A DNA stretch of 64,000 nt from Microbacterium memoriense (GTDB taxonomy: Bacteria > Actinomycetota > Actinomycetes > Actinomycetales > Microbacteriaceae): positions 248,001 through 312,000 of the forward strand of contig NZ_JAODOR010000011.1 in the NCBI RefSeq assembly GCF_025398275.1. The letters are read 5' to 3'. Of the stretch, positions 57,160 to 64,000 are shown in pieces (the stretch's first letter is position 1; every line of letters starts with the position of its first letter). Made by a program: the position numbers and the translations under genes. The notes beneath the pieces were generated by a model. The model saw nothing but the letters and a program-made list of their open reading frames with translations. It was not told the DNA's origin and did not search any database.

Positions 57160-58210
57160 CGCGCGGACCCCCGCTGAACGTCGCCAGCAGGCGCTGCAGG
57201 GAATCGAGCCGGGCCGGCCCGCGGTCGCCGAGTCGCCCCGCGGCGACGGCTTCGGCGATCGCGCAGTCCGGTGCGTCGGCGAGGTGTGTGCAGCCGCGCG
57301 GACACTCTTCTCCGACGACCGCGAGGTCGGTGAAGGCGGCCAGGATGCTCGCGGGGTCGACGTGTCCGAGCCCGAATGAGCGCACTCCGGGCGTGTCGAT
57401 GACCCAACCGCGTCCCTTCTCGCTCTGGTAACGCAGGGACACGGTCGAGCTCGAGGTGTGTCGTCCGCGTCCTGTGACCTCGTTGACATGGCCTGTCGCC
57501 CGCAGGGCGCTCGGCACGAGCGCATTGACGAGCGTGGACTTGCCGACGCCCGAGTGTCCGACGAACACCGTGGAGTGCCCGATGAGGCGTGCGCCGATGG
57601 CCTCCAAGGGCATGCCCTCCTGGCTGCTCAGGAAGATCTCGAGCGTGTCGAGGCCCTCGAAATGTCCGAGGAAGGATGTCGGGTCGGCGAGGTCGGTTTT
57701 GGTGACGACGAGCAGCGGGTGGATGCCGGCATCCAATGCGGCGATCAGATACCGATCGACGAGTCGCGGGCGGGGCTCGGGGTCAGCGGCGGCGACCACG
57801 ATGAGCATTTGGTCGGCGTTGGCGACGATGATCCGCTCGACCTGGTCGGTGTCGTCGGCGCTCCGTCGGAGCAGCGACGTGCGTTCCTGGATGCCGACGA
57901 TGCGCGCGAGAGTGCCGTCATCGCCGGTCGAGTCGCCGACGATGCGCGCCCGGTCACCCGTGACGATGGGCTGTTTTCGGAGCTCGCGCGCGCGAGTGGC
58001 GAGCACGACATGTTCGTCGGCGCCGTCTTCGTCGACCAGCACCGTGTACCGTCCCCGGTCGACGCCCACGACGCGGGCGATCTTCGCATCCGCATGCGCG
58101 GGGCGCCGCTTCGTGCGCGGCCGGTTGGCTTTCGGGTTCGGTCGGACGCGGAAATCGGCTTCGTCGAAGTCGTCGGCCTCGTCGTCGTCGGGGGAGTCCA
58201 GCCAGCTCAT
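57152..58210 (-). CDS. rsgA: Small-ribosomal-subunit biogenesis GTPase RsgA
   Basis: RsgA checks late 30S assembly in a GTP-dependent manner. The 352-residue protein has an acidic N-terminus (SPDDDEADDFDEADF), an OB fold, and the circularly permuted GTPase order: VVTKTDLADP (G4), then GHSGVGKSTLVNAL (G1), TSSSTVSLRY (G2) and DTPGVRSFGL (G3). A C-terminal zinc region has ECPRGCTHLADAPDC. ATG 58210 is eight nt after the aroA stop; a 13-codon upstream extension would overlap aroA. Order aroA-rsgA is also found in mycobacteria. The operon is probably aroA-rsgA-bcp. Confidence 0.96.
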   Translation of the reverse strand: MSWLDSPDDDEADDFDEADFRVRPNPKANRPRTKRRPAHADAKIARVVGVDRGRYTVLVDEDGADEHVVLATRARELRKQPIVTGDRARIVGDSTGDDGTLARIVGIQERTSLLRRSADDTDQVERIIVANADQMLIVVAAADPEPRPRLVDRYLIAALDAGIHPLLVVTKTDLADPTSFLGHFEGLDTLEIFLSSQEGMPLEAIGARLIGHSTVFVGHSGVGKSTLVNALVPSALRATGHVNEVTGRGRHTSSSTVSLRYQSEKGRGWVIDTPGVRSFGLGHVDPASILAAFTDLAVVGEECPRGCTHLADAPDCAIAEAVAAGRLGDRGPARLDSLQRLLATFSGGPRVG

Positions 58211-58218
58211 CCGGGAGC

Positions 58219-59586
58219 TCAGCTCACCGGGGAAAGCAGCCGCTGCCACAGATGTGGGAACTCGGGCATGGTCTTCGCGGTCGTCCCGATGTCGTCGACC
58301 TGAACGCCCGGCACACGGAGGCCGATGATCGCACCCGCCGTCGCGATGCGGTGATCGTGGTACGCCCGCCAGAGCCCGCCGTGCAGGGGCCGCGGAATCA
58401 CGCGGATGCCGTCGGGAAGCTCTTCGGCTTCACCCCCGAGCGCGCGCAGATTCGCGACGAGCGCCGCGATGCGGTCGGTTTCGTGCCCGCGGATGTGCCC
58501 GATGCCGTGCAGGGTCGTCGGGGCGTCGGCGAAGGCCGCGAGCGCGAACAGGGCAGGGGTCAGCTCGCTCGCGGCGGTGAGATCGAGGTCGACCCCCGCG
58601 ATTCGGCCCGTGCCGGAGACGCTGAGAGCGCCACCGCGGCGGGACGTCCGTGCGCCCAGCAGCGACAGGATTTCGGGCAGCAAGGCGCCCGGCTGGGTAG
58701 AACTAGCGGGCCAGCCCGGGACCGTGACGACGCCGCCCGAGACAAGAGCCGCGGCGAGGAACGGTGCCGCGTTGGAGAGGTCGGGCTCGATGACGGCATC
58801 CCGCCCTCGCGGAGTACCCGCCGGAACGACCCACTCGTTCGGAGTCGGGCGCTCGACCTGCACGCCGCGGCGGGCGAGGGTTTCGATCGTCATATCGATG
58901 TGCGGCAGAGAGGGCAGACGCTCGCCGGAGTGGATGAGGTGCAATCCGACGTCGAATCGGGGGGCGGCCAGCAGGAGCCCGGAAACAAACTGGCTCGAGC
59001 TGCTCGCGTCGATCGTGACTTCGCCACCGCGGATGTGCCCGCGTCCGCGCACCGTGAACGGGAGCGACCAGCTTCCGCCGTCGTCGATGTCGGCGCCGAT
59101 CTCGCGCAGCGCCTTGATCATCGTGCCCATCGGGCGGTGGAGCGCCGTGTGGTGCGCGGTGATGGTCACGTCGCCGGTCGCGAGACCTGCGATCGGGGCG
59201 ATGAAACGCATGACGGTTCCGGCCTGGCCGCAATCGATCACGGTGTGGCCGCGGAACTGGACCGGCGGCGTCACGTGCAGATCTGGTCCGAACTCTCCGC
59301 TCCCCGGGATCTCTTCGATCTCGACGCCGAGGACACGCAACGCCTCGATCATCCGGGCGGAATCGTCCGAATGGAGCGGCGCAGACAGTGTGCTCGGCCC
59401 GTCCGCGATTGCGGCCAGGACCAGCTTGCGGTTGGTGAGCGACTTCGATCCGGGGAGCGCGATCGTCGACTCCAGCGGGCCGTGCGAGCCGGGCGCGTCC
59501 CAGTGGCCATCCGCGACGGTCAGCCCTCCCGCGGGCGGCGGTTCGAGGGCTTCGGAGGAGTCTGGGGAATACCCGGGTGCGGTCAT
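58219..59586 (-). CDS. aroA: 3-phosphoshikimate 1-carboxyvinyltransferase (EPSP synthase)
   Basis: AroA joins shikimate-3-phosphate and phosphoenolpyruvate in the sixth step of aromatic amino acid synthesis. The 455-residue protein has LPGSKSLTNRKLVLAA, CGQAGTVMRFIAPIAGLA, LHRPMGTMIKALREIGAD, SSSQFVSGLLLAAPRF and YHDHRIATAGAIIGL. It carries an N-terminal extension of about 40 residues, common in Actinobacteria. Sequence around CGQAGTVMR follows the class I type. TAGGGT lies eight nt before ATG 59586. Its first codons carry the -35 element of the divergent sigR promoter, so the two genes may interfere. Confidence 0.96.
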   Translation of the reverse strand: MTAPGYSPDSSEALEPPPAGGLTVADGHWDAPGSHGPLESTIALPGSKSLTNRKLVLAAIADGPSTLSAPLHSDDSARMIEALRVLGVEIEEIPGSGEFGPDLHVTPPVQFRGHTVIDCGQAGTVMRFIAPIAGLATGDVTITAHHTALHRPMGTMIKALREIGADIDDGGSWSLPFTVRGRGHIRGGEVTIDASSSSQFVSGLLLAAPRFDVGLHLIHSGERLPSLPHIDMTIETLARRGVQVERPTPNEWVVPAGTPRGRDAVIEPDLSNAAPFLAAALVSGGVVTVPGWPASSTQPGALLPEILSLLGARTSRRGGALSVSGTGRIAGVDLDLTAASELTPALFALAAFADAPTTLHGIGHIRGHETDRIAALVANLRALGGEAEELPDGIRVIPRPLHGGLWRAYHDHRIATAGAIIGLRVPGVQVDDIGTTAKTMPEFPHLWQRLLSPVS

Positions 59587-59592
59587 CGGGTT
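59565..59592 (+). promoter_or_regulatory. SigR-type autoregulated promoter of sigR
   Basis: GGGAAT (59565-59570) and GTT (59590-59592), 19 nt apart, match the SigR/SigH consensus GGAAT-N18/19-GTT. The -35 is within the aroA coding region. A leader of about 35 nt would carry AAAGGAG five nt before GTG 59635. Oxidative or disulphide stress should raise sigR through this loop. Confidence 0.6.
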
Positions 59593-59600
59593 CTACCCTA
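59587..59600 (-). promoter_or_regulatory. Putative aroA -10 overlapping the sigR promoter
   Basis: On the minus strand TAGGGT (59600-59595) is eight nt before ATG 59586. A second TAGGGT lies 11 nt further upstream (59611-59606). Confidence 0.4.
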
Positions 59601-59634
59601 ACGAAACCCTACGACCTTGCCGAAAGGAGCCCCC

Positions 59635-60318
59635 GTGACCGCGACGCTGACACCGGTGCTTGAGGAGCCCACGGACGTAGACTGGCGCGTGATGGAAGAG
59701 CAGGCGGCGACAGACCCGCAGACCCAGCCGGACCCGCAGACGCAGGATCCCCGCACCCAGTTCGAGCAGCAGGCGCTGCCGTTCATGGATCAGTTGTACG
59801 CCGCGGGCATGCGGATGACGCGCAACCCCGCGGATGCGGCAGATCTCGTCCAGGAAACCTTCGTCAAGGCCTTCGCTTCGTGGTCCTCGTTCACGCAGGG
59901 CACGAACCTCAAAGCGTGGTTGTACCGCATCCTGACGAACACCTACATCAACACCTACCGGAAAAAGCAGCGCGAGCCGTATCAGGGAACGATCGACGAG
60001 CTCGAGGATTGGCAGCTCGGTGGCGCCGAATCGACGACCGCGACGAGCTCCCGCTCGGCCGAAGCCGAAGCGATCGACCACATGCCGGCCTCCGTCGTGA
60101 AGGACGCGCTGCAGTCCATTCCGGAAGACTTCCGCCTGGCGGTGTACCTCGCCGACGTCGAAGGGTTCGCGTATCAAGAGATCGCGGACATCATGAAAAC
60201 CCCGATCGGCACGGTCATGAGCCGCCTGCACCGCGGCAGGCGAATGCTCCGTGACCTGCTCGCCGATTATGCACGAGAGCGCGGCATCGATGTGCCCGCC
60301 ACAAGGAGCGCGACATGA
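59635..60318 (+). CDS. sigR: ECF sigma factor SigR/SigH, thiol-stress type
   Basis: A 227-residue ECF sigma factor. Region 2 covers [27 protein letters not shown] and [21 protein letters not shown]. Region 4 covers [32 protein letters not shown], with its HTH. The extended N-terminus (about 45 residues, rich in Gln/Asp/Pro) and the coupled zinc anti-sigma gene identify the SigR/SigH class that induces thioredoxin and mycothiol genes. The start is GTG 59635 with AAAGGAG five nt upstream. The stop overlaps the rsrA start (ATGA). An autoregulatory promoter is visible upstream. Confidence 0.94.
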   Translation: MTATLTPVLEEPTDVDWRVMEEQAATDPQTQPDPQTQDPRTQFEQQALPFMDQLYAAGMRMTRNPADAADLVQETFVKAFASWSSFTQGTNLKAWLYRILTNTYINTYRKKQREPYQGTIDELEDWQLGGAESTTATSSRSAEAEAIDHMPASVVKDALQSIPEDFRLAVYLADVEGFAYQEIADIMKTPIGTVMSRLHRGRRMLRDLLADYARERGIDVPATRSAT

Positions 60319-60560
60319 GCGATTGCGGCTGCGACAAAGCACGCAAGGATCTGGAAGAGTACCTGCGTCACGAGGTCTGCAAGACGCAGCACTCCGACAT
60401 CACGGAGCACCTCGACAAGTGCCCGGCGTGTCGTGATGAGGCGCTGGTGGCGACGACCCTCACGGCCGTCATCGCGCGGGCGTGCAAAGAGACCGCTCCG
60501 GAGGAGCTGCGCGATCAGGTGCTCTCGCGCCTGCGCAGCGAGCAGGCCACGCATCACTGA
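60315..60560 (+). CDS. rsrA: Zinc-binding redox anti-sigma factor RsrA
   Basis: An 81-residue anti-sigma factor of the ZAS family. The core H32-x3-C36-x2-C39 (HLDKCPAC) binds zinc together with an N-terminal cysteine (Cys4 or Cys6) or Cys22. On oxidation a disulphide forms, zinc leaves and SigR is released. The mycothiol-system anti-sigma proteins of Actinobacteria share this pattern. ATG 60315 overlaps the sigR stop, keeping the two proteins in balance. The last 7 nt overlap the convergent lipid kinase gene. Confidence 0.94.
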   Translation: MSDCGCDKARKDLEEYLRHEVCKTQHSDITEHLDKCPACRDEALVATTLTAVIARACKETAPEELRDQVLSRLRSEQATHH

Positions 60561-61465
60561 ACCCGCTGCGCGCTGAAGACGCGGAGTGCGCTCGGGACGA
60601 CCTCGACCGACAGGGGAAGCGGCCCCAGCGGGTCGCCGTCCGCGTAGGCGGTGACGCCCGGTGAGGACAGCCGCACTCGACGGACGCGGAACGTCGACAC
60701 CTGTTCGATCGACGTGTGGGTCCCTCGGTAGACCCGGGGGAGCAAACGCAAGAGCTTGAGCCTTCCGGCCGGGCGCACCAGCGTGACGTCTAGCAATCCA
60801 TCCTCGAGGTCGGCGTCCGGACAGATCGGAATGCCGCCGCCGTATGTGCGACCGTTGCCGACCGTGGCCATGACGAGATCACCGGCGATGCGCTCGGCGA
60901 CGCCGCTGTCGAGGTCGAGTTCCACCTCGAACGGAGTGCCGCGTAGCGCCACGAACTCCGCGAGGATCGCGATGTTGTAACGCGTGTGCCCGCGCGGCCG
61001 GGTCATACGGTTCGCGCGGTCGTTGACTTTCGAGTCGAAACCACTGGCGAGGACCGTGCCGTACAGGACGCAGGACCCGTCCGCCCGGGTGACGCGGGCG
61101 AGGTCGATCGTGCGCGTCCGGCCGGAGATGACGGCATCCGCAGCGCCGTCGGCGTCGAGATCGCGGATGCCGAGGGACGTGGCCAGGTCGTTCCCCGTCC
61201 CGGTCGGGACGATGCCCAGGGGAACTGCGGTCGTAGCCAGTTCCTGGATCGCGAGGGATACCGTCCCGTCGCCGCCGGCGACCACCACGGCATCCACACC
61301 CACCTCCAGCGCGGTGCGCAGCAGAGTGGACGATTCCTCGGCGCTCCCACCGGAAATGACACTGACCCGCATGCCTGCCGCGCGGAGGCGCTCGGCGGTC
61401 CGCATCGCCGCACCGGTGTGCGCGCCGGCGCGGGCGGCGGGATTGGTCAGAAGCGCGACGTCCAT
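60554..61465 (-). CDS. Diacylglycerol kinase-family lipid kinase
   Basis: A 303-residue cytosolic or membrane-associated kinase of the DAGK_cat family. ALLTNPAARAGAHTG opens the fold, AVVVAGGDGTVSLAIQEL carries the GGDGT nucleotide motif, and VPTGTGNDLATSLGI the second conserved loop. The C-terminal beta domain contains SCVLYGTVLASGFDSKVNDRA. Such enzymes phosphorylate diacylglycerol or related lipids (DgkB type), recycling lipids released from envelope polymer synthesis. ATG 61465 has GAAGGA five nt upstream; a 73-codon upstream extension is not conserved-looking. The 244-nt gap to kgd holds the hairpin at 61639-61678 and a possible 23-codon ORF (61530-61601, minus strand). Confidence 0.93.
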   Translation of the reverse strand: MDVALLTNPAARAGAHTGAAMRTAERLRAAGMRVSVISGGSAEESSTLLRTALEVGVDAVVVAGGDGTVSLAIQELATTAVPLGIVPTGTGNDLATSLGIRDLDADGAADAVISGRTRTIDLARVTRADGSCVLYGTVLASGFDSKVNDRANRMTRPRGHTRYNIAILAEFVALRGTPFEVELDLDSGVAERIAGDLVMATVGNGRTYGGGIPICPDADLEDGLLDVTLVRPAGRLKLLRLLPRVYRGTHTSIEQVSTFRVRRVRLSSPGVTAYADGDPLGPLPLSVEVVPSALRVFSAQRVQ

Positions 61466-61638
61466 GTCGTCCTTCGAGAGGAGGCGAAACCGGTCAGTGG
61501 GCGGAGGGTGGCACGAGGAACCCCCCGATTCATGATGCCGCGCGGATCGAGCGTGCGCGTGCGCCACGCAGCAGGGCGATCCCGAGCGCCGCCGCCAGCA
61601 TGAGCGGGTCCCCGTCTCCTGAACACCGCAGAATGTGA

Positions 61639-61678
61639 CGAACTCCGCACCGGATCGACCGATCGGGTGCGGAGTTCG
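61639..61678. terminator. Long hairpin downstream of kgd
   Basis: CGAACTCCGCACC (61639-61651) and GGTGCGGAGTTCG (61666-61678) are perfectly complementary. Pairing can continue inwards with one mismatch to a GACC loop, giving about 21 bp. It begins 31 nt past the kgd stop on the minus strand. No T tract follows, so termination is likely but not certain. Confidence 0.6.
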
Positions 61679-61709
61679 CGACAATATGCGGAGAGCGTCC
61701 GCCGGGGAG

Positions 61710-64000
61710 TCAGAGCGTCAGCGCCTGCTCCAGGATGGCGGCCTGCTCGCGCGCGTGCACCTTCGGTGATCCCGTCGCCGTCGATGCCGCCGCCGCCCGG
61801 GAGATGCAGCGGATCGTGCGCCCGTGCACGTGCTTGACGACCTCGAGAGCCACAAAGGGCCAGGCGCCCTGATTCTCGGGCTCGTCCTGCACCCACACCA
61901 GTTCCGCGTTCGGGTAGCTGTCGATGATCGCGTTGAGCTGCTCGACCGGTGCGGGGTACAGCTGCTCAAGTCGGACGAGGGCGACCTGCGGGTTCGGCTT
62001 CTTGTCGAGCTCGGCCTTGAGATCCCAGTGGATCTTGCCCGAGTGCAGGAGCACGCGCGTCACGGCGGATGCGTCCAGCCCGCGATTGTCGTTCAGGACG
62101 GGCTCGAAGCGGCCCGTCGCGAAGTCCTCGACGCTGCTGGTCGCGCCACGCAAGCGCAGCATGGCCTTCGGCGTGAAGACGATCAGCGGCCGGCGCGGAC
62201 GCGCGTACGCCTGACGACGGAGGAGGTGGAAATACGACGCCGGCGTCGACGGTCGCGCGACGGTCATGTTGTCCTGCGCGCACATCTGCAGGTACCGCTC
62301 GATGCGCGCCGACGAGTGGTCCGGGCCCTGGCCTTCATAGCCGTGCGGCAGGAGAAGGACGACACCGGACTGCTGGCCCCACTTCTGCTCGGCTGCTGAG
62401 ATGTACTCGTCGATGACGGACTGGGCACCGTTGGCGAAGTCACCGAACTGCGCTTCCCACAGGGTGAGGGTGTCCGGCCGCTCGACCGAGTAGCCGTACT
62501 CGAAGGCCATGGCGCCGTATTCGCTGAGGAGCGAGTCGTAGACGTAGAAGCGACCCTGGTTCTGACCGAGGTTGGCCAGCGGGAGCCACTCCTGGCCGTT
62601 CGCACGGTCGTGCAGCACCGCGTGACGCTGGACGAACGTGCCACGACGGGCATCCTGACCGGCGAGGCGAACGTTCGTGCCCTCCATCAGGAGCGAACCG
62701 AATGCGAGCAGCTCACCGAACGCCCAGTCGACGTTGCCGTTCCGGCTCATGTCGTTGCGCTTGTCGAGCAACTGCTGGAGCTTCGTGTGGACCGTGAAGC
62801 CTTCCGGCTTGTTGACGAAGGCGTCACCGATCTGGCGGACGACATCTGCGCCCACTCCGGTGCTCTCGGGCTCGCCGACGGCGAGCTCGATCGGACCCGT
62901 CGTCGGTGAGACGATGCCGGTCGCACCGGTCTCGGCGGCGTGCGTCTCGGCGAACGCGATCTCCAGGCGATTCTGGAAGTCCTGCTTCGCGTTCTCGTAT
63001 TCCTCTTCCGTGATATCTCCACGGCCGACGAGCGACTCGGTGTACAGGCGCCTGACCGACCGCTTGGCCTCGATCAGGTTCGTCATGAGCGGCTGCGTCA
63101 TCGAGGGGTCGTCGCCCTCGTTGTGACCGCGGCGGCGGTAGCAGACGAGATCGACGATAACGTCGCGGTGGAATTCCTGGCGGTACCGGAAAGCGAGTTC
63201 GGCGACGCGCGCCACGGCCTCCGGGTCATCGCCGTTGACGTGGAAGATCGGGGCCTGGATGGTCTTGGCGACATCCGTGGCGTAGATCGACGTGCGACCG
63301 TCCTGGGGGAGTGTCGTGAAACCGACCTGGTTGTTGACGATCACGTGCACCGTGCCGCCCGTGCGGTAGCCGCGCAACTGCGACATCTGCAGCGTCTCGA
63401 CCACGACGCCCTGACCGGCGAACGCCGCGTCGCCGTGGACGAGGATCGGCAGCCACGAGAACGAACCGATCGGCATCCGATCCTGCTTCGCGCGGACGAT
63501 GCCTTCCAGCACCCCATCGACGGTCTCGAGGTGGGACGGGTTCGCGGCGAGGTAGATCGGGAGTTCGTGGCCGGCATCCGAGACGAACGTGCCCTCGGTA
63601 CCCAGGTGGTACTTGACGTCACCGGATCCGCTCTTGGAGCCGATGGCGACTGATCCCTCGAACTCACGGAAGATCTGGCTGTAGGTCTTGCCGGCGATGT
63701 TGGTGAGCACGTTCAGGCGACCGCGGTGGGCCATACCGATCGCGGCGCCCTCGAGGTTCGCGCCCGCCGCGCCCTGGAGGATCTCATCCAGCAGCGGGAT
63801 GAGCGACTCGCCACCTTCGAGGCTGAAGCGCTTCTGGCCGACGTACTTCGTCTGCAGGAACGTCTCGAACGCCTCGGCCTGGTTGAGCTTGTCGAGGATG
63901 CGGAGCTGCTCGTCGTGACCGGGCTTCTGGTACTTGACCTCGACGTTGGCCTGGAACCAGGCGCGCTGGCTCGGGTCCTGGATGTGCATGTACTCGATGC
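61710..64000 (-). CDS. kgd: 2-oxoglutarate dehydrogenase/decarboxylase (Kgd/OdhA), 5' end beyond window
   Basis: The actinobacterial E1o enzyme is a fusion that decarboxylates 2-oxoglutarate with thiamine diphosphate in the TCA cycle. About 763 codons of the C-terminal part are visible; the frame is still open at base 64000, so the transferase-like N-terminal part lies outside. Visible are QTKYVGQKRFSLEGGESLIP, GMAHRGRLNVLTNIAGK, HVNGDDPEAVARVAELAF and RRRGHNEGDDPSMTQPLM, which bind ThDP and magnesium. WEAQFGDFANGAQSVIDEYI and LLLPHGYEGQGPDHSSARIERYLQ follow. The stop is at 61710, upstream of a strong hairpin. Confidence 0.97.
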   Translation of the reverse strand, partial: IEYMHIQDPSQRAWFQANVEVKYQKPGHDEQLRILDKLNQAEAFETFLQTKYVGQKRFSLEGGESLIPLLDEILQGAAGANLEGAAIGMAHRGRLNVLTNIAGKTYSQIFREFEGSVAIGSKSGSGDVKYHLGTEGTFVSDAGHELPIYLAANPSHLETVDGVLEGIVRAKQDRMPIGSFSWLPILVHGDAAFAGQGVVVETLQMSQLRGYRTGGTVHVIVNNQVGFTTLPQDGRTSIYATDVAKTIQAPIFHVNGDDPEAVARVAELAFRYRQEFHRDVIVDLVCYRRRGHNEGDDPSMTQPLMTNLIEAKRSVRRLYTESLVGRGDITEEEYENAKQDFQNRLEIAFAETHAAETGATGIVSPTTGPIELAVGEPESTGVGADVVRQIGDAFVNKPEGFTVHTKLQQLLDKRNDMSRNGNVDWAFGELLAFGSLLMEGTNVRLAGQDARRGTFVQRHAVLHDRANGQEWLPLANLGQNQGRFYVYDSLLSEYGAMAFEYGYSVERPDTLTLWEAQFGDFANGAQSVIDEYISAAEQKWGQQSGVVLLLPHGYEGQGPDHSSARIERYLQMCAQDNMTVARPSTPASYFHLLRRQAYARPRRPLIVFTPKAMLRLRGATSSVEDFATGRFEPVLNDNRGLDASAVTRVLLHSGKIHWDLKAELDKKPNPQVALVRLEQLYPAPVEQLNAIIDSYPNAELVWVQDEPENQGAWPFVALEVVKHVHGRTIRCISRAAAASTATGSPKVHAREQAAILEQALTL

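Overview
The window is chromosomal DNA from a high-GC Gram-positive actinobacterium. The gene set points to the Microbacteriaceae, most likely Microbacterium or a close relative. It holds mtrA-mtrB-lpqB, two WhiB proteins, a SigR/RsrA-type redox sigma and anti-sigma pair, furA-katG, pdtaS, a kgd-type 2-oxoglutarate dehydrogenase and SecA. No rRNA, tRNA, CRISPR array, insertion sequence or prophage gene was seen. Genus and species cannot be fixed from this sequence alone.

Region 1 (1-19332) is a surface-polysaccharide cluster. It encodes many glycosyltransferases, RmlA for dTDP-rhamnose, an RgpF-type rhamnan enzyme, a Wzm/Wzt exporter whose ATPase has a C-terminal cargo domain, a GT-C-like membrane protein, an MVF-type flippase, UDP-galactopyranose mutase, and a second Wzm/Wzt exporter without a cargo domain. 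By eye its GC is lower (about 60%) than the rest (about 70%). The neighbouring genes at 19355-23046, a GT2 that may be a galactofuranosyltransferase and two O-antigen-ligase-like proteins, share the theme but have core-like GC.

Region 2 (23111-31270) is a conserved cell-envelope and division neighbourhood: manA, whiB2, a giant GT2-membrane protein, a DUF5719 protein, a metallopeptidase-like protein without its zinc motif, DUF3499 and sahH. Region 3 (31299-36319) has a DUF559-like nuclease gene between two copies of a 92-nt palindromic repeat, then furA-katG and an aquaporin.

Region 4 (36453-50755) is the mtrA-mtrB-lpqB-comF-hpf-secA block known from mycobacteria. Here a YknXYZ/MacAB-type ABC system and a coiled-coil protein on the opposite strand separate hpf from secA. 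An aminotransferase follows. Region 5 (50765-56662) has an Rv3235-family protein, an unknown protein, an excisionase-type HTH protein, a SAF protein with a CpaE/ParA-like protein whose P-loop lacks lysines, pdtaS and whiB1. Region 6 (56680-64000) has bcp, rsgA, aroA, sigR-rsrA, a lipid kinase and the 3' part of kgd.

A feature common to the whole window is the TANNNT hexamer lying 6-9 nt upstream of the start codon. This suggests many leaderless or nearly leaderless mRNAs, and it fixes several starts where no Shine-Dalgarno is visible. No intergenic stretch exceeds 300 nt.
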